Assembly (NCBI GenBank): GCA_015832175.1
Contig: WJXW01000004.1
Location: 124,001-188,000, forward strand
Direction: 5' to 3'
DNA: 64,000 bases
From: Paraphaeosphaeria minitans
Taxonomy: Eukaryota; Ascomycota; Dothideomycetes; Pleosporales; Didymosphaeriaceae
The stretch's first letter is position 1; every line of letters begins with the position of its first letter. This document shows, piece by piece, positions 52,748-62,491 of the stretch. A model generated the notes under the pieces. The model was not told where the DNA came from and ran no database searches. It saw only the letters and a program-made list of their open reading frames with translations. The translations under genes were made by a program, and so were the position numbers.

Positions 52748-55270
52748 TCAGATTGCCATGCGCTCCTCAGCTGGCCCGTCCACCACCTCCGCAATCGAAA
52801 CGCCATTACTCCTCAATCTCTCCGCCGTCGCCTGCAGCAACTCCGTCTGGTGCTGCAGCATCGCCTGAATCTGATCGTGCTCCGCTCTCCTCGAATGGCT
52901 CGGCACCTTCATGCTCGAGCCTGCTCTTTGTTCACCCGCTGCTTTGACCCCTCCCTCCACCTCCTTGGACAACTTCTGCTGCAAGTCCTTGACCTTGTCC
53001 AGGCGTCCCCACACGGGTACCTCGCTGCCGTCCGCGTTGTCTGTTAGTCTGTGTGCTTCCTTATCAAGACTGCCCTCCATAGTGTGCAGTTCCTCGACGA
53101 AGTAGACCTCCTTGTCGCTGAGCTGCGATGTATTCACCGACGCCATCTTCCGCCTCAGAGCCAGGTACCTCTGCTTCTGCGCTTCCTGCTTAGCCTGCAC
53201 TTTCTCCAGACGGTCCTCGATCTTCTTGTTGCCGTATAGTCTCGCGCCGCTCTGTGCTTCGTCCTTGCCCGTGACTGTGTCGACTTTCTGCATGACTTCA
53301 GCAACCCGGATCACCTGGTCGCGGTACTCGTCCTGGAGGCGCTGACACCGGTTGAAGAGGTCGGAGACTCTGAGCTGGAGCGTCTCGGTGTGCTCGGCGA
53401 GGACACGGTGCGCGGCCATGAGCACTTCGAGATTGGCGGGCGACAGCTTGATCTCCTCGTTCCACAAGGCTCGTGAGCGATGGACGGCCTGGAGGGACGA
53501 ATGCAGACTGAACGGCTGCCAGAACTCCTTTGGTGGTTGCCACGCCTCCCTGTTGTTGCCTGCAGGATCTTCCCATTGCAGGGCTTCTTCAATATCCTTT
53601 TCGGTGGTCCCTTCTTCGGCGTCGAGAATCACAGCTTGCGGCTCATTGTCAAACACAGTCAGCACTATGTAGCCGATAGATGTCTCCTCAATGACAACGC
53701 ACGATGTGACGTCCTTGTTCGTGTCCCTCGCGTTGCGGCGCATGCATCGCTCCGTAACAGTATTTGCGGATTCTAGCAGGCGCTGCAGCCGGAAATCGGC
53801 GCCTTCGATCTGCGGTTCGTATAGTTCGCTCTCGAGGTGGCGGATCCATGGCTCAAGGGACATGTAGAAGACCCCAGTGGCGTGCGAGACGAAGAACGAA
53901 AAGTCGGTGCGGACATCCGGGGTGATGCTCTGATTCGGCGAAGAAACGCCATCATTGGCCAATGCAATGGTCTCGACAACGGCAAGAACGTGCTCTGAGG
54001 GTTCCGGCTTATATTCGTCCTCGACAGAGGGAAGCCATCGTCCTACGATGCCTTCCAGGTCAAGACATACGTGCACCTCACAGGTGTCAGTGAGCAAACA
54101 GACCACTGCTGAGGGAAGGCCTTCGGCGATCTCCTCGTCCTGGCTGTCGGTAAAGGTTTTGAGCGAGAACACAATCATGTCGCTAAGTTCAAAGTCTTCT
54201 ACCTCAGGGACAATAGTGAATGGACCTTGCAGGAGTGGAACAGCAGGGACGCTGCTTGGTCGGTTGAATATGGTGATAACGTCGTCGTCGGAGAGTTGCT
54301 CGGTGAATGGTTCTTGGTATATTATGTCGCTCAGCCATTTTATTTGTTTGTCTGCAAGGGACATTTCTTCAATCGGAGAGGAATCGTTTTCGGTGACATT
54401 AGCATGGTTGATGTTAATGGTGGTAATGAGCGTCTGCTTGAACGTGTCTGCACCGTCCGAGTTCACCAGCTGCCACTTGGAGGGCAACAGAGGGCACAGC
54501 GCGTAGACATCGCCAGAAACAGTAGCGATCCATAGGGTCATGGGCGCCCACCCGTGGACGCCTTGCTGGTCGGGCGAGTCCCCGAAGCAGGCGGAAGCCA
54601 CCTCAAGATCCGCAGCATCGGGGGAAAATCCCTTGGTAGCCCCATACTGCGATGCGCTCAGATTTTCTTGGTCGTTCTTTGCGTTTGCGAGCTTTTGCAG
54701 GTCGATTGATAGCGTTGTCTCGCAGAAACTCGACCGGTCAGCTCGGTTGATTTCCCACAAGCGAACGACACCTGCCCGTGTTATTGTGACCAGGCAGCGA
54801 CCGTGGTATCCTAGCGGATGCCAGAGTACCGAAGCAATGGGCGATTCCTCCAGCACATGGGCAGTAGGACCAACCTGGAAAGTCTTTGGTTTGATGGGCG
54901 AGTCGTCGGCGGAGGTCAAGAGCGAGGGTTCGGGAAGATGGACAATGTGGACCGTGTGCGATGTCGACACGGCTAGGTAGTCGCCTTTGGGAGACATGTC
55001 GAGGCGCTCAATGGCCAGCGGTATGGAGATCTTGAGCACGCGGTACACGGGTTGCTCGTGTTCTTTCAACGCCTCGAGGTCGGCCCATCGTATCTCATTG
55101 CCTACGGCGACAAACACCTCTGAGTTTCTTGCGGCGATGGTCTTGCGGATCCCGGGTGCCTTCTCTTTCTGGGCCAGAGCTCGGTTGGTGGAAGGTTTGG
55201 GCGCAAACAATTCGTGGCCGCGGCTCGGTCGCTGTAGCCAGCGCGGCGTGTGACTGACGACCTTTGGCAT
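52748..55270 (-). CDS. NUP82: Nucleoporin Nup82 (Nup88-like)
   Basis: An 840-residue intronless protein. The first ~500 residues form a beta-propeller typical of Nup82/Nup88, with a conserved VLWHPLGYHGRCLVTITRAG strand pair and LWEINRAD. Roughly the last 250 residues are helical, with heptads, and should form the coiled coil that binds Nup159 and Nsp1 on the cytoplasmic face of the nuclear pore for mRNA export. The start MPKVVSHTPRWLQRP is conserved-looking, and no better ATG lies upstream. The gene diverges from the cap-binding protein gene, another mRNA-export factor, with only 285 bp between start codons. Confidence 0.88.
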   Translation of the reverse strand: MPKVVSHTPRWLQRPSRGHELFAPKPSTNRALAQKEKAPGIRKTIAARNSEVFVAVGNEIRWADLEALKEHEQPVYRVLKISIPLAIERLDMSPKGDYLAVSTSHTVHIVHLPEPSLLTSADDSPIKPKTFQVGPTAHVLEESPIASVLWHPLGYHGRCLVTITRAGVVRLWEINRADRSSFCETTLSIDLQKLANAKNDQENLSASQYGATKGFSPDAADLEVASACFGDSPDQQGVHGWAPMTLWIATVSGDVYALCPLLPSKWQLVNSDGADTFKQTLITTININHANVTENDSSPIEEMSLADKQIKWLSDIIYQEPFTEQLSDDDVITIFNRPSSVPAVPLLQGPFTIVPEVEDFELSDMIVFSLKTFTDSQDEEIAEGLPSAVVCLLTDTCEVHVCLDLEGIVGRWLPSVEDEYKPEPSEHVLAVVETIALANDGVSSPNQSITPDVRTDFSFFVSHATGVFYMSLEPWIRHLESELYEPQIEGADFRLQRLLESANTVTERCMRRNARDTNKDVTSCVVIEETSIGYIVLTVFDNEPQAVILDAEEGTTEKDIEEALQWEDPAGNNREAWQPPKEFWQPFSLHSSLQAVHRSRALWNEEIKLSPANLEVLMAAHRVLAEHTETLQLRVSDLFNRCQRLQDEYRDQVIRVAEVMQKVDTVTGKDEAQSGARLYGNKKIEDRLEKVQAKQEAQKQRYLALRRKMASVNTSQLSDKEVYFVEELHTMEGSLDKEAHRLTDNADGSEVPVWGRLDKVKDLQQKLSKEVEGGVKAAGEQRAGSSMKVPSHSRRAEHDQIQAMLQHQTELLQATAERLRSNGVSIAEVVDGPAEERMAI

Positions 55271-55555
55271 GTCGATTCGAGTATACGGCGACGGTCACGG
55301 TGAGAGAGACGGGGAATGTTGTGGGCGCAAACGCGCTTTTGGCTGAAGCTACAATCAACAGTAAGAAAGTACGGCAGACAAGGACGCACGGGCCCGACGC
55401 GTCTTTCGGGGAAGCTTCAACCACGCTCCACCAACCTTCACATCGCTGCTCCTGCGACCTACCCTCATTGCACCAACTACGGCGACAAGTACCCCTGGAG
55501 CTGTAGAAACAATCACGTCATCCTAAACTCGCCCACAAGACACCTTGCGCCCGCC

Positions 55556-56181
55556 ATGCCTGCGCTGCGCAAGAAGAGCACTGTCGAGCGGCTGGACAAG
55601 GCGAGCTCATATGCGTCGTCCAAGGTACTTTGCGTCCCACTGCAGCCGTGATGCTTGCTGACACTGGGCCAGAACCGACGCCGCAACCAGAACCGCCGCG
55701 ACGGTCAACGCGAGCGCGAGCCCACGCCCGAGGACGAGAAGCTCAAGGACGCGACGACACTCTACGTCGGCAACCTGTCCTTTTACACCACCGAGGAGCA
55801 GATCCACGAGCTGTTCTCCAAGTGCGGCGAGATCAAGCGCCTCGTCATGGGCCTCGACCGCTTCCAGAAGACGCCCTGCGGCTTCTGCTTTGTCGAGTAC
55901 TACACCCACCAGGATGCGCTCGACTGCATGAAGTACATTGGAGGCACCAAGCTGGACGAGCGCATCATCCGTAGCGATCTGGACGAGGGTTTTGCCGAGG
56001 GCCGGCAATACGGGTGCGTGAATTGGACCGACTTTTGCAGTGTCTCGACTAACTTGCCGACAGACGAGGAAAGTCTGGTGGCCAGGTGCGCGACGAGTAC
56101 CGCGACGAATACGACCCTGGACGTGGCGGATACGGCAGGGCGATACAAGAGGAGGAGTCGTACGCAAAAGAATACGAGTAG
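55556..56181 (+). CDS. CBC2: Nuclear cap-binding protein subunit 2
   Basis: Small subunit (CBP20) of the nuclear cap-binding complex, which binds the m7G cap with CBP80. Exons 55556-55624, 55673-56013 and 56064-56181 join in frame (introns 48 and 50 bp) to 175 residues. The RRM has RNP2 LYVGNL at 53-58 and RNP1 GFCFVEY at 93-99. After the RRM come the family-specific [17 protein letters not shown] and DPGRGGYG segments. Tyr54 and Tyr61, expected to stack on the cap, are present. It is divergent from NUP82. Confidence 0.94.
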
Positions 56182-56491
56182 TCGCTACCTTGGCCAGGTG
56201 CGCGGTGGAAGCGATAGCAGCATGGCAGGCGTCACGGCGTTGTTTGGGTTTGCTAGGGCGCTGTTTGGATTTGCTCAGGTCAAGGTGCTCTTCTCCGGTT
56301 TGCAGCTCCCAGGCCTTTTTGAGGACATTTGTATTTACAGGCATAGTCATTGTTCCTCCATGAACCGGGGCCAAACCATGCTAGGTCTCCTACCAGAGCT
56401 AGATAGATGCAACCGTCTAATCAATCAGATACCTCCAAGGCCATGTCTATTCCAGTATGCTTATGCGCGCACGTGCTCATATCGCTGACAG
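56182..56491. other. Convergent intergenic region
   Basis: 310 bp between the 3' ends of CBC2 and the PDX2 gene. Nothing is seen. Confidence 0.4.
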
Positions 56492-57441
56492 CTAGGAAGC
56501 CGAGCGATGCACAAGGTCGAACTGCCGTCTGCGCTCGACCGCCTTCAACACCTCCCCGAGCCACCACACGTGTATGCGTGGATCGGCAGTCAGCTCCGGG
56601 TGGAAGCTGATGCCCAAGACGTTGCCTTGTCGCACGGCAATGATGTCCTCGGTGCCGGCGTCGTCGTGCTCCCGATTAGCGTGCAGCGCAGGCGTCTGTG
56701 CTGGCAGCGTGGCCATGACCTCGACCTGCGCCGTCGTCTCCTTTTCAGCGAGCTGGTCCCCAGGAGCCTTGGACGGGGCCACGACGGTGGCGTCGCGCGA
56801 TTCCTCCTCGGTCTGGACGCCGTCTCGGTGCGGGAGAATCTTCTCGACAACGGGCGCCCGGATGAAGACGCATCTGTATGGCTCATTCGCGGACTTGTCG
56901 GGGGAGTCTCCCAGGAAGGAAAGCTGGAGATTGGCCTGGAAGCTTTCGACTTGACGTCCAAAATGGTTCCGGTTGACTCTTACGTCGAGCCCCCCAATGA
57001 GCTGCTGGCCGCCCTTCTTGGTCCTGTTTGCAGCCTCGGCCAGCAGAATCAGCCCGGCGCAGGTCCCCCACGTGGGTTTGCGGAGCACCCTACACAGCGT
57101 CAGCGTGTCTGTGTCTGTATCTGTCTCCGTCTCTGTGGCACAAAGTGCGCGGTACGGGGTGCGCACTTGACAAAGTCGCGCAACGGCTCCAGCAGGCCAG
57201 AGCGGGCGGCGACGAGCGACATGGCGGTGCTCTCGCCGCCGGGGATGATGAGGCCGTCGCAGCGTGCCAGCTCCTCGGGCGTCCTGATCTCGACGAAGCT
57301 CCACCGTGTTTGCGATTGCTGGGCAGGTTCATGCTTGAGGGCCAGCGATTCCGCGGCGGCGCGAAGCAGCTGCACATGCTCACTGAAGGCGCCCTGCAGG
57401 GCCAGGACGCCCACAGTCACGTCCGGGAGGACGACGGTCAT
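56492..57441 (-). CDS. PDX2: Pyridoxal 5'-phosphate synthase, glutaminase subunit
   Basis: Class-I glutamine amidotransferase that supplies ammonia to Pdx1 for vitamin B6 synthesis (yeast Sno1). Exons 57167-57441 and 56492-57089 join across a 77-bp intron to 290 residues. The motifs are GGES at 68-71, catalytic Cys102 in PTWGTCAG, and His255-Pro-Glu257. The protein is ~60-80 residues longer than bacterial PdxT because of a charged, low-complexity insert at about 185-240. No splice sites would remove that insert cleanly. The intron contains a short GACAGA-type repeat. Confidence 0.92.
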
Positions 57442-57762
57442 GACGCGAGTGCACTGCTCGCTGGGGCTTTTTGCGGTGCAGTGGAGGGGTGCGGTGAAGG
57501 TGAGTCAGAATCGCAGTCGAAGTCCGGATGCCGGGGGACGGAGCCGGGTGAGTTGAGCGTTGCGGATAGTGAAGGTATAAAAAGGCGCGCCGCCGGTGTC
57601 GATGGCGATGGCGGATCCGGTTATCGATAACGATGGCTTATCGATAACGAGGGTGTATCGATAACGGTGGCTTATCGATAGCAACGGCTGAGTGAGTGAG
57701 TGAATGACTCGCGCCCGCACCGCCGTTGTTCACGACCACGGCTGGCTGGCTGCCTTTTCACC
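57442..57762. promoter_or_regulatory. Divergent promoter of PDX2 and PPTase genes
   Basis: 321 bp between two start codons, containing four evenly spaced TATCGATA palindromes (listed separately) 74-141 bp upstream of the PPTase ATG. Confidence 0.5.
57621..57688. repeat. 17-bp tandem repeat with TATCGATA, four units
   Basis: Units of TTATCGATAACGATGGC type begin at 57621, 57638, 57655 and 57672. The 8-bp palindrome TATCGATA is intact in all four while flanking bases vary, suggesting constraint on the palindrome, perhaps as a protein-binding site. Confidence 0.85.
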
Positions 57763-58813
57763 ATGACCCGTCCTCAACGCGACCTGGACCTGACATGCTG
57801 GCTGCTCGACACGCGCTCGCTATGGCCCGGCACCAAGATTGCTGAAGCGGTTGGTATCCCTTCCAGCCACTGCCGCCGCTGACACGCCCACCCAGGCCGC
57901 CGCCGAGCTCCAACTCATCAGCCCCGAGGAGCGCGAGGCCTGCACGAGGAAGTACCACATTGCCGACGCGCGCATGAGCCTGGCTTCGGCCCTCCTCAAG
58001 CGCCGCTTCGTCTCGCGCACCCTCGCCATCCCCTGGGCCCAGGTGCGCTATGGGCGCAGGCGCGATCCCACCCACGGGAAGCCCTGCGCCCTGCTCCCCA
58101 ACGGCGAGCACGCTCCCCTCGAATTCAACGTCTCGCACCAGAACGGCCTGGTCGCCCTGGTGGGCAGCTCCAGCCCAGACGCCGAGCTCGGCGTCGACAT
58201 TGTGCACACCAACGAGCGCCTGGCCTACACGCACAAGCTGGTCGACCGCGAGGGGCTCGATGGCTGGGTCGACATGTATGCCGACATCTTCAGCGACGAA
58301 GAGTGCTGGGACATCAAGTACAACCTCGACCCCTTCACGCTGCTCGACGGGACCGACGTAACCCCCGAGATGCTGGGTCGCCACGACCGCGTCTGCCAGC
58401 GCGGCCAGCCTGTCTCCGCGACGCTGCCGTCGGGTGAAAGGCGCGTCTTCAGCTCCGACCTCATCATCGACGCCAAGCTGCGAAGGTTTTACGTCTACTG
58501 GTGCTTCAAGGAGGCCTACATCAAGCTCGACGGCGAGGCCCTGCTCGCCAAGTGGATCAAGGAGCTCGAGTTCAAGAACGTGCGCGCCCCGCGCCCGGGG
58601 GGTCCCGCGGCCTGGGGCGAGCGCGTGAGCGACAGCGAGGTGTGGCTCAAGCGGATGAGACTGGCCGACGTGCGGCTCGAGATCCAGAGCTTCGAGGACG
58701 CCTTCATGATTGCCGTTGCCGCCAGGCCCGCGGACCGGCTGCCGGACCATCTGACCGACTTTCAGAGTTTGCGTCTTGAGCACGATCTTGTGCGCTTTGC
58801 GACGCCGTTGTAG
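57763..58813 (+). CDS. 4'-phosphopantetheinyl transferase, Sfp/NpgA type
   Basis: Transfers phosphopantetheine from CoA to carrier domains of PKSs, NRPSs and alpha-aminoadipate reductase. Exon 1 (57763-57849) and exon 2 (57896-58813) join in phase 0 across a 46-bp intron (donor GTTGGT, branch GCTGAC, acceptor CCCAG) to 334 residues. The N-terminal CWLLDTRSLW block is typical of NpgA. Conserved motifs are FNVSHQNGLVAL, GVDIV with Asp130, and WCFKEA with Trp231, Lys234 and Glu235. It is probably the general fungal enzyme and should prime Ser597 of the NRPS-like protein 15-20 kb away. Confidence 0.93.
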
Positions 58814-59541
58814 TCATGTTTGGTCGAGGCAGCCATCGAGACGAGGGTTTGGTGTACTGATGTTGCACCGTCCGTCATGATCGAATGAGTACTAATAGGA
58901 GATGGCATAATTCCTTGCTAGCGTTGTAGACTTTAGCTCTATACAACTTTTATTACCATGCTTGTGGCTTAACTGTTACTTACAGACAACCCTTTCTGCT
59001 GCTTAGATCTATCTCTATCTTTACTATTCAGGGTTCCCTTTATATCATATAACATTCTCTTGGCTTTGTAGACTATCTATGGCCACGTACTGCATCTACC
59101 ACTTTTCTTGTGGCTTGGCCGTCACCTAAAGACAACCCTACTCACTGCTTAGATCCATCTCTATCTTAAGATCTTATTACAAATTATATAATATCGTCTT
59201 AGCTGTGTAAACTACCTATGGCTATATATTACATCTACTACTATACGTGTAGCTTCGCTATTTATTATAAACATCCCTATCCGCTGCTTTAGACCCGTCC
59301 CTGTCGTTAGAATTACCCTTCACGGTACAGTATCATCTTCGCTCTGTAGACTATCTACAGCTACACATCACCCCTACCACTCTGCTCGTGGCTTAGCCGT
59401 CACCTACAGACAAACCCACACACTGTTTTGATCCATCTCCAAACCCAAGACTCCCCTACGCCCTACGCCATCCACATCTTCCGTCCCAAAAGACACCCGC
59501 CAACGCCCCCCTCCAACGCAACCCCTGCCAAACCCCCACCC
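58814..59541. other. Convergent intergenic region made mostly of a minisatellite
   Basis: AT-rich sequence between the PPTase and DJ-1-like genes, dominated by a ~140-bp tandem repeat listed separately. Confidence 0.6.
58926..59436. repeat. ~140-bp diverged tandem repeat, four copies
   Basis: Copies begin at 58926, 59068, 59207 and 59346 (periods 142, 139, 139; the last is partial). Each opens GTAGACT or GTAAACT and contains GTGGCTT-like, CACCTA-AGACAA-like and TTAGATCCATCTCTATC-like words. Later parts are AT-rich. The copies differ by many transitions, as after RIP or long divergence. Confidence 0.8.
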
Positions 59542-60386
59542 TCACCCATCCGTCGCCCCCCACCGCTCCGCAAACCGATCATTCCCACTATCCCGATTCC
59601 TCTCATACTCACTCCCATCCGCCAACTCCCCAGCAATCCCCTCCCCCCACACCGCCTCCACCCACGCATACACCATATCCATGCCCGCCGCAACCCCCGA
59701 ACTCGTCCACACATTGCCATCCACCACCCAGCGCGCGCGCGCCACCCACGCCACCGCCTCGCTCTGCTGCTTGGCCCACGCGAACGCGCGCTTGTTCGAC
59801 GTCGCGCGGCGCCCGTCCAGGACGCCGGTTTGGGCGACGATGCCGGAGCCGGTGCATATGCTGAGGAGGTGCGTTAGGGAGGGGTAGGTGCGGGTGATGA
59901 AGGGGAGGATGGGGCGGGTGGTGGCTGGGGTGCGGGTGCCGGGGCCGCCGGGGACGATTAGGACGTCGATGTCGGGTGGGGCTGTGTCGAAGGTGTGCGT
60001 TGGGAGGATGGACTGCGCGAAGGGGGGAGTGGAAGGGGTGGAAGGGGTTGGGGGTAGGGCGGTGGATACGGGGTCTGTGTTGCCGTGGTGGAGTTAGTCG
60101 GTGGACTATATAGGCTTGACGAAAGGGGGGGAGGACAGAGGATGGAAGGAAGTAAGTTCCGTCGTGAACCTGTGGGTAGCTAGCTCATGCGATGTCTGAG
60201 ATGCCAGCACATTGATAGCTAGGCGAGATGGAAAGCTCACGTACCGAGAGTGGAGGCTAGGATGGAGAGTCTGAGGGGTGTGCTGCGGGAGAGGACGTTG
60301 AGCGTGTCGAGGGGGCCGGTGACGTCGAGGAGTTGGAAACCGGGGAAGAGGATGATGGCGATGTGTTTGGGCGTGTGGGCTGCCAT
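59542..60386 (-). CDS. DJ-1/PfpI family, isonitrile-hydratase-like, second gene
   Basis: Exons 60245-60386 and 59542-60074 join across a 170-bp intron (donor GTACGTG, branch CTAAC, acceptor CACAG) to 224 residues. It has the same active-site pattern as the protein at 31.9 kb: Asp21 in QLLDVTGPLD and Cys121-Thr122 in SICTGS. LIVPGGPG and the C-terminal SSGVAAGMDM motif are present. A Pro/Ser/Thr-rich insert follows the first intron (about residues 49-65). It lies 7.5 kb beyond the cluster boundary and is not obviously co-regulated with it. Substrate is unknown; glyoxalase-like or stress roles are alternatives. Confidence 0.82.
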
Positions 60387-60982
60387 TGCTGCGCGTCTGT
60401 CCTTCTTTGCTGAACTTGTCTTGGCTTGTGCAGCGTTGCTGGTCGTTGTGGTTGCTGGGACCTTGCGGCTGCGTTATAGATAGGTACCGGTATCCCTTCC
60501 TCTGCTCTCTCCACGACAACTATCTCCCGTTCTCGGTTATGGTTATCCCCGCAAAGATGTCCTACCTACAGAGGTGGTGTTTCCAAGCCTCACAAGGTGC
60601 AACGAGGGGTACGTCCTCACGTGCTTTCTAACTAGGTAGGTAGTCAATATATCTCGCGGCTGGGATTGGTCGGGTTGTTTGGTGGTTGCGGATCGGAGAG
60701 ATTCTGACGTCCGTGTTTGGAACGTGACCCTGCAGGGCGTTCTATACGCGGGGTTCAGAGTGGATGCTGCGCGGCTGGGGATTGGTGTTTTGTTTGACTA
60801 CAGAGATGGTGGTCGAAGGGTCGGATCTGGGGGATATGGCGGAGTTTCTCTTGGAATGCAATGTGATACGGTCGGTCACACGATCCATAGTTGCGAGTTG
60901 GTTTGGAGGTGCCTTCAAATAGGTAGATATCGTAGGTAGTGTAGGTAGGTATGCCCGGAAACAGACACAGAGACAACGTTTT
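60387..60982. other. Intergenic region, no gene seen
   Basis: 596 bp upstream of the DJ-1-like gene and downstream of the oxidoreductase. It has several TAGGTAGG words near 60635-60650 and 60930-60950. Nothing else is supported. Confidence 0.4.
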
Positions 60983-62491
60983 CTACACCACGCCTTTCAT
61001 ATGCACACCCCCTTTATCCTGCTGCTCCACCGTGGGCCACAGCCTCGCCTTCGCAAACCTTTCCGGCGTAATAAGATAGCTCTTCGGAATATCCCCCCGC
61101 TCAACCATGCGTCCCTGGACCTCTGCAATGTCCCCCCCAGCACCCTCCCCAAGCACCATGTCCACGACCGCCTTCCCGCACAACGTCCCATTCGGCATCC
61201 CGTGCCCCGTGTACCCCCCAGACAGCCACAGCCCCTCCCGCCCAGGCACCTTGCCCACCCACGGGTGGTCGTCCCGCGAGTACCCCATGATGCCGGTCCA
61301 CTCGGCTGCCGCCTTCAACTCCTCCACGCCCACCGTCTCCCCGTCGAGCTGCATCACCTTGAGCAGCGCGCTGCGTAGATAGACTGCCGAGTCAGGATCG
61401 ATGACCGTGTCGTCTGACACGCCGATCGTAGGCAGCTTGCCTGCTCCGCGGCCGCCGCCGAACATCAAGTGGCCCGCGGGATTCGGGACCCCGCTGTACG
61501 GCCGCTGGATGAGATAGTCGTCTGCGTTTGCGGGCTGGCCGAGGGCAGCCACCATGCCGTAGGAGTTGGGCAGGAGGGAGGATTCTCGCGGCGGGAAGAG
61601 GGCGCTCATTTCGCCGCGGACGGGGACGATGAGATCTGCAAAGGTGGGGAGGAGGGCGGAGGTGTAGCCGTTTGTTGCGAGGATGACGGTGGGGGCGGTG
61701 ATGGTGCCGCGAGGAGTGTGCAGGGTGTAGGAGTTGGCGCTGTAGGAGAGTTCTGTGACAGGGGTGGTGGTTTGGAGGTTCAGGTGGCCTTCTTTCACAA
61801 GCTTCTCCAGGATGAAGGTGACGAGCTTGTAGGGCCAGAGGCTCCCTGCGCCCGGGGTGAGGGTTGCGCCGATGCAGTCCGGGCTCACGCGGTGCTGCGC
61901 CAGTTCGTCTTTGTCTGTGATGATCTTGAGCTGGGAGGCGATTTCTGGGGCGATCGTCTTGAGGTGTGCGATTTCTTTCTCGGCTTCGGCCATCACTTCC
62001 TGCGTCCAGAACTGGCGGCAGCCGGACACGGTTCGCCATTCGCACGGCACGTTGTGCTTTTCGATATAGGATCGGACGGTGTGGACGTTCTTGAGCTCAA
62101 AGTAGGCGACGTCGGCGCTGCGGTCCCAGAGTAAGGGTTGGCAGTGGCCACCGTTCTAGGTCGGGTGTTAGTAAAGGCCTCGGATGTACGCATGTTCATC
62201 TGGTAGGACGTTGGCGCAACGTAGACTGGAGTATCGGCGTACCCTGCCGGTAGCGCCCCAGCATGCTTCCCGCGCCTCTAGCATGACAATCTTCTTGCCA
62301 TTTGCCCGCTCGTCTTCAGCAAGAAACCTTGCCGCAGACGTGCCTGTTATTCCACTCCCGACAATGACTATATCAGCCTCGGCGGGGAGGTCTTCCGTGG
62401 TGCGATGGCCGATGAGAAATTCATTTGGCTCGCTGTGCCAGAAAGAATTGGTGGATGTAGGCGTCGGAAGTGTTGCGCGCGCGTGTCTCAT
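60983..62491 (-). CDS. FAD-dependent oxidoreductase, DAO family
   Basis: Exon 1 (62243-62491) and exon 2 (60983-62155) join in phase 0 across an 87-bp intron (donor GTACGC, branch CTAAC) to 473 residues. The FAD-binding IVIVGSGITG is at 41-50. The second half has the family's NGYTSALLP strand, and the C-terminal WLSGGYTGHGMPNG segment contacts the flavin. Such fungal enzymes oxidise amines or amino acids; the substrate cannot be read from sequence. The first exon carries 39 residues before the Rossmann fold and has no clear targeting signal. Confidence 0.87.

Noticed and set aside
57758..58783. Minus-strand ORF of 341 codons opposite the PPTase
   Set aside because: Antisense of a gene with all PPTase motifs; GC-rich shadow.
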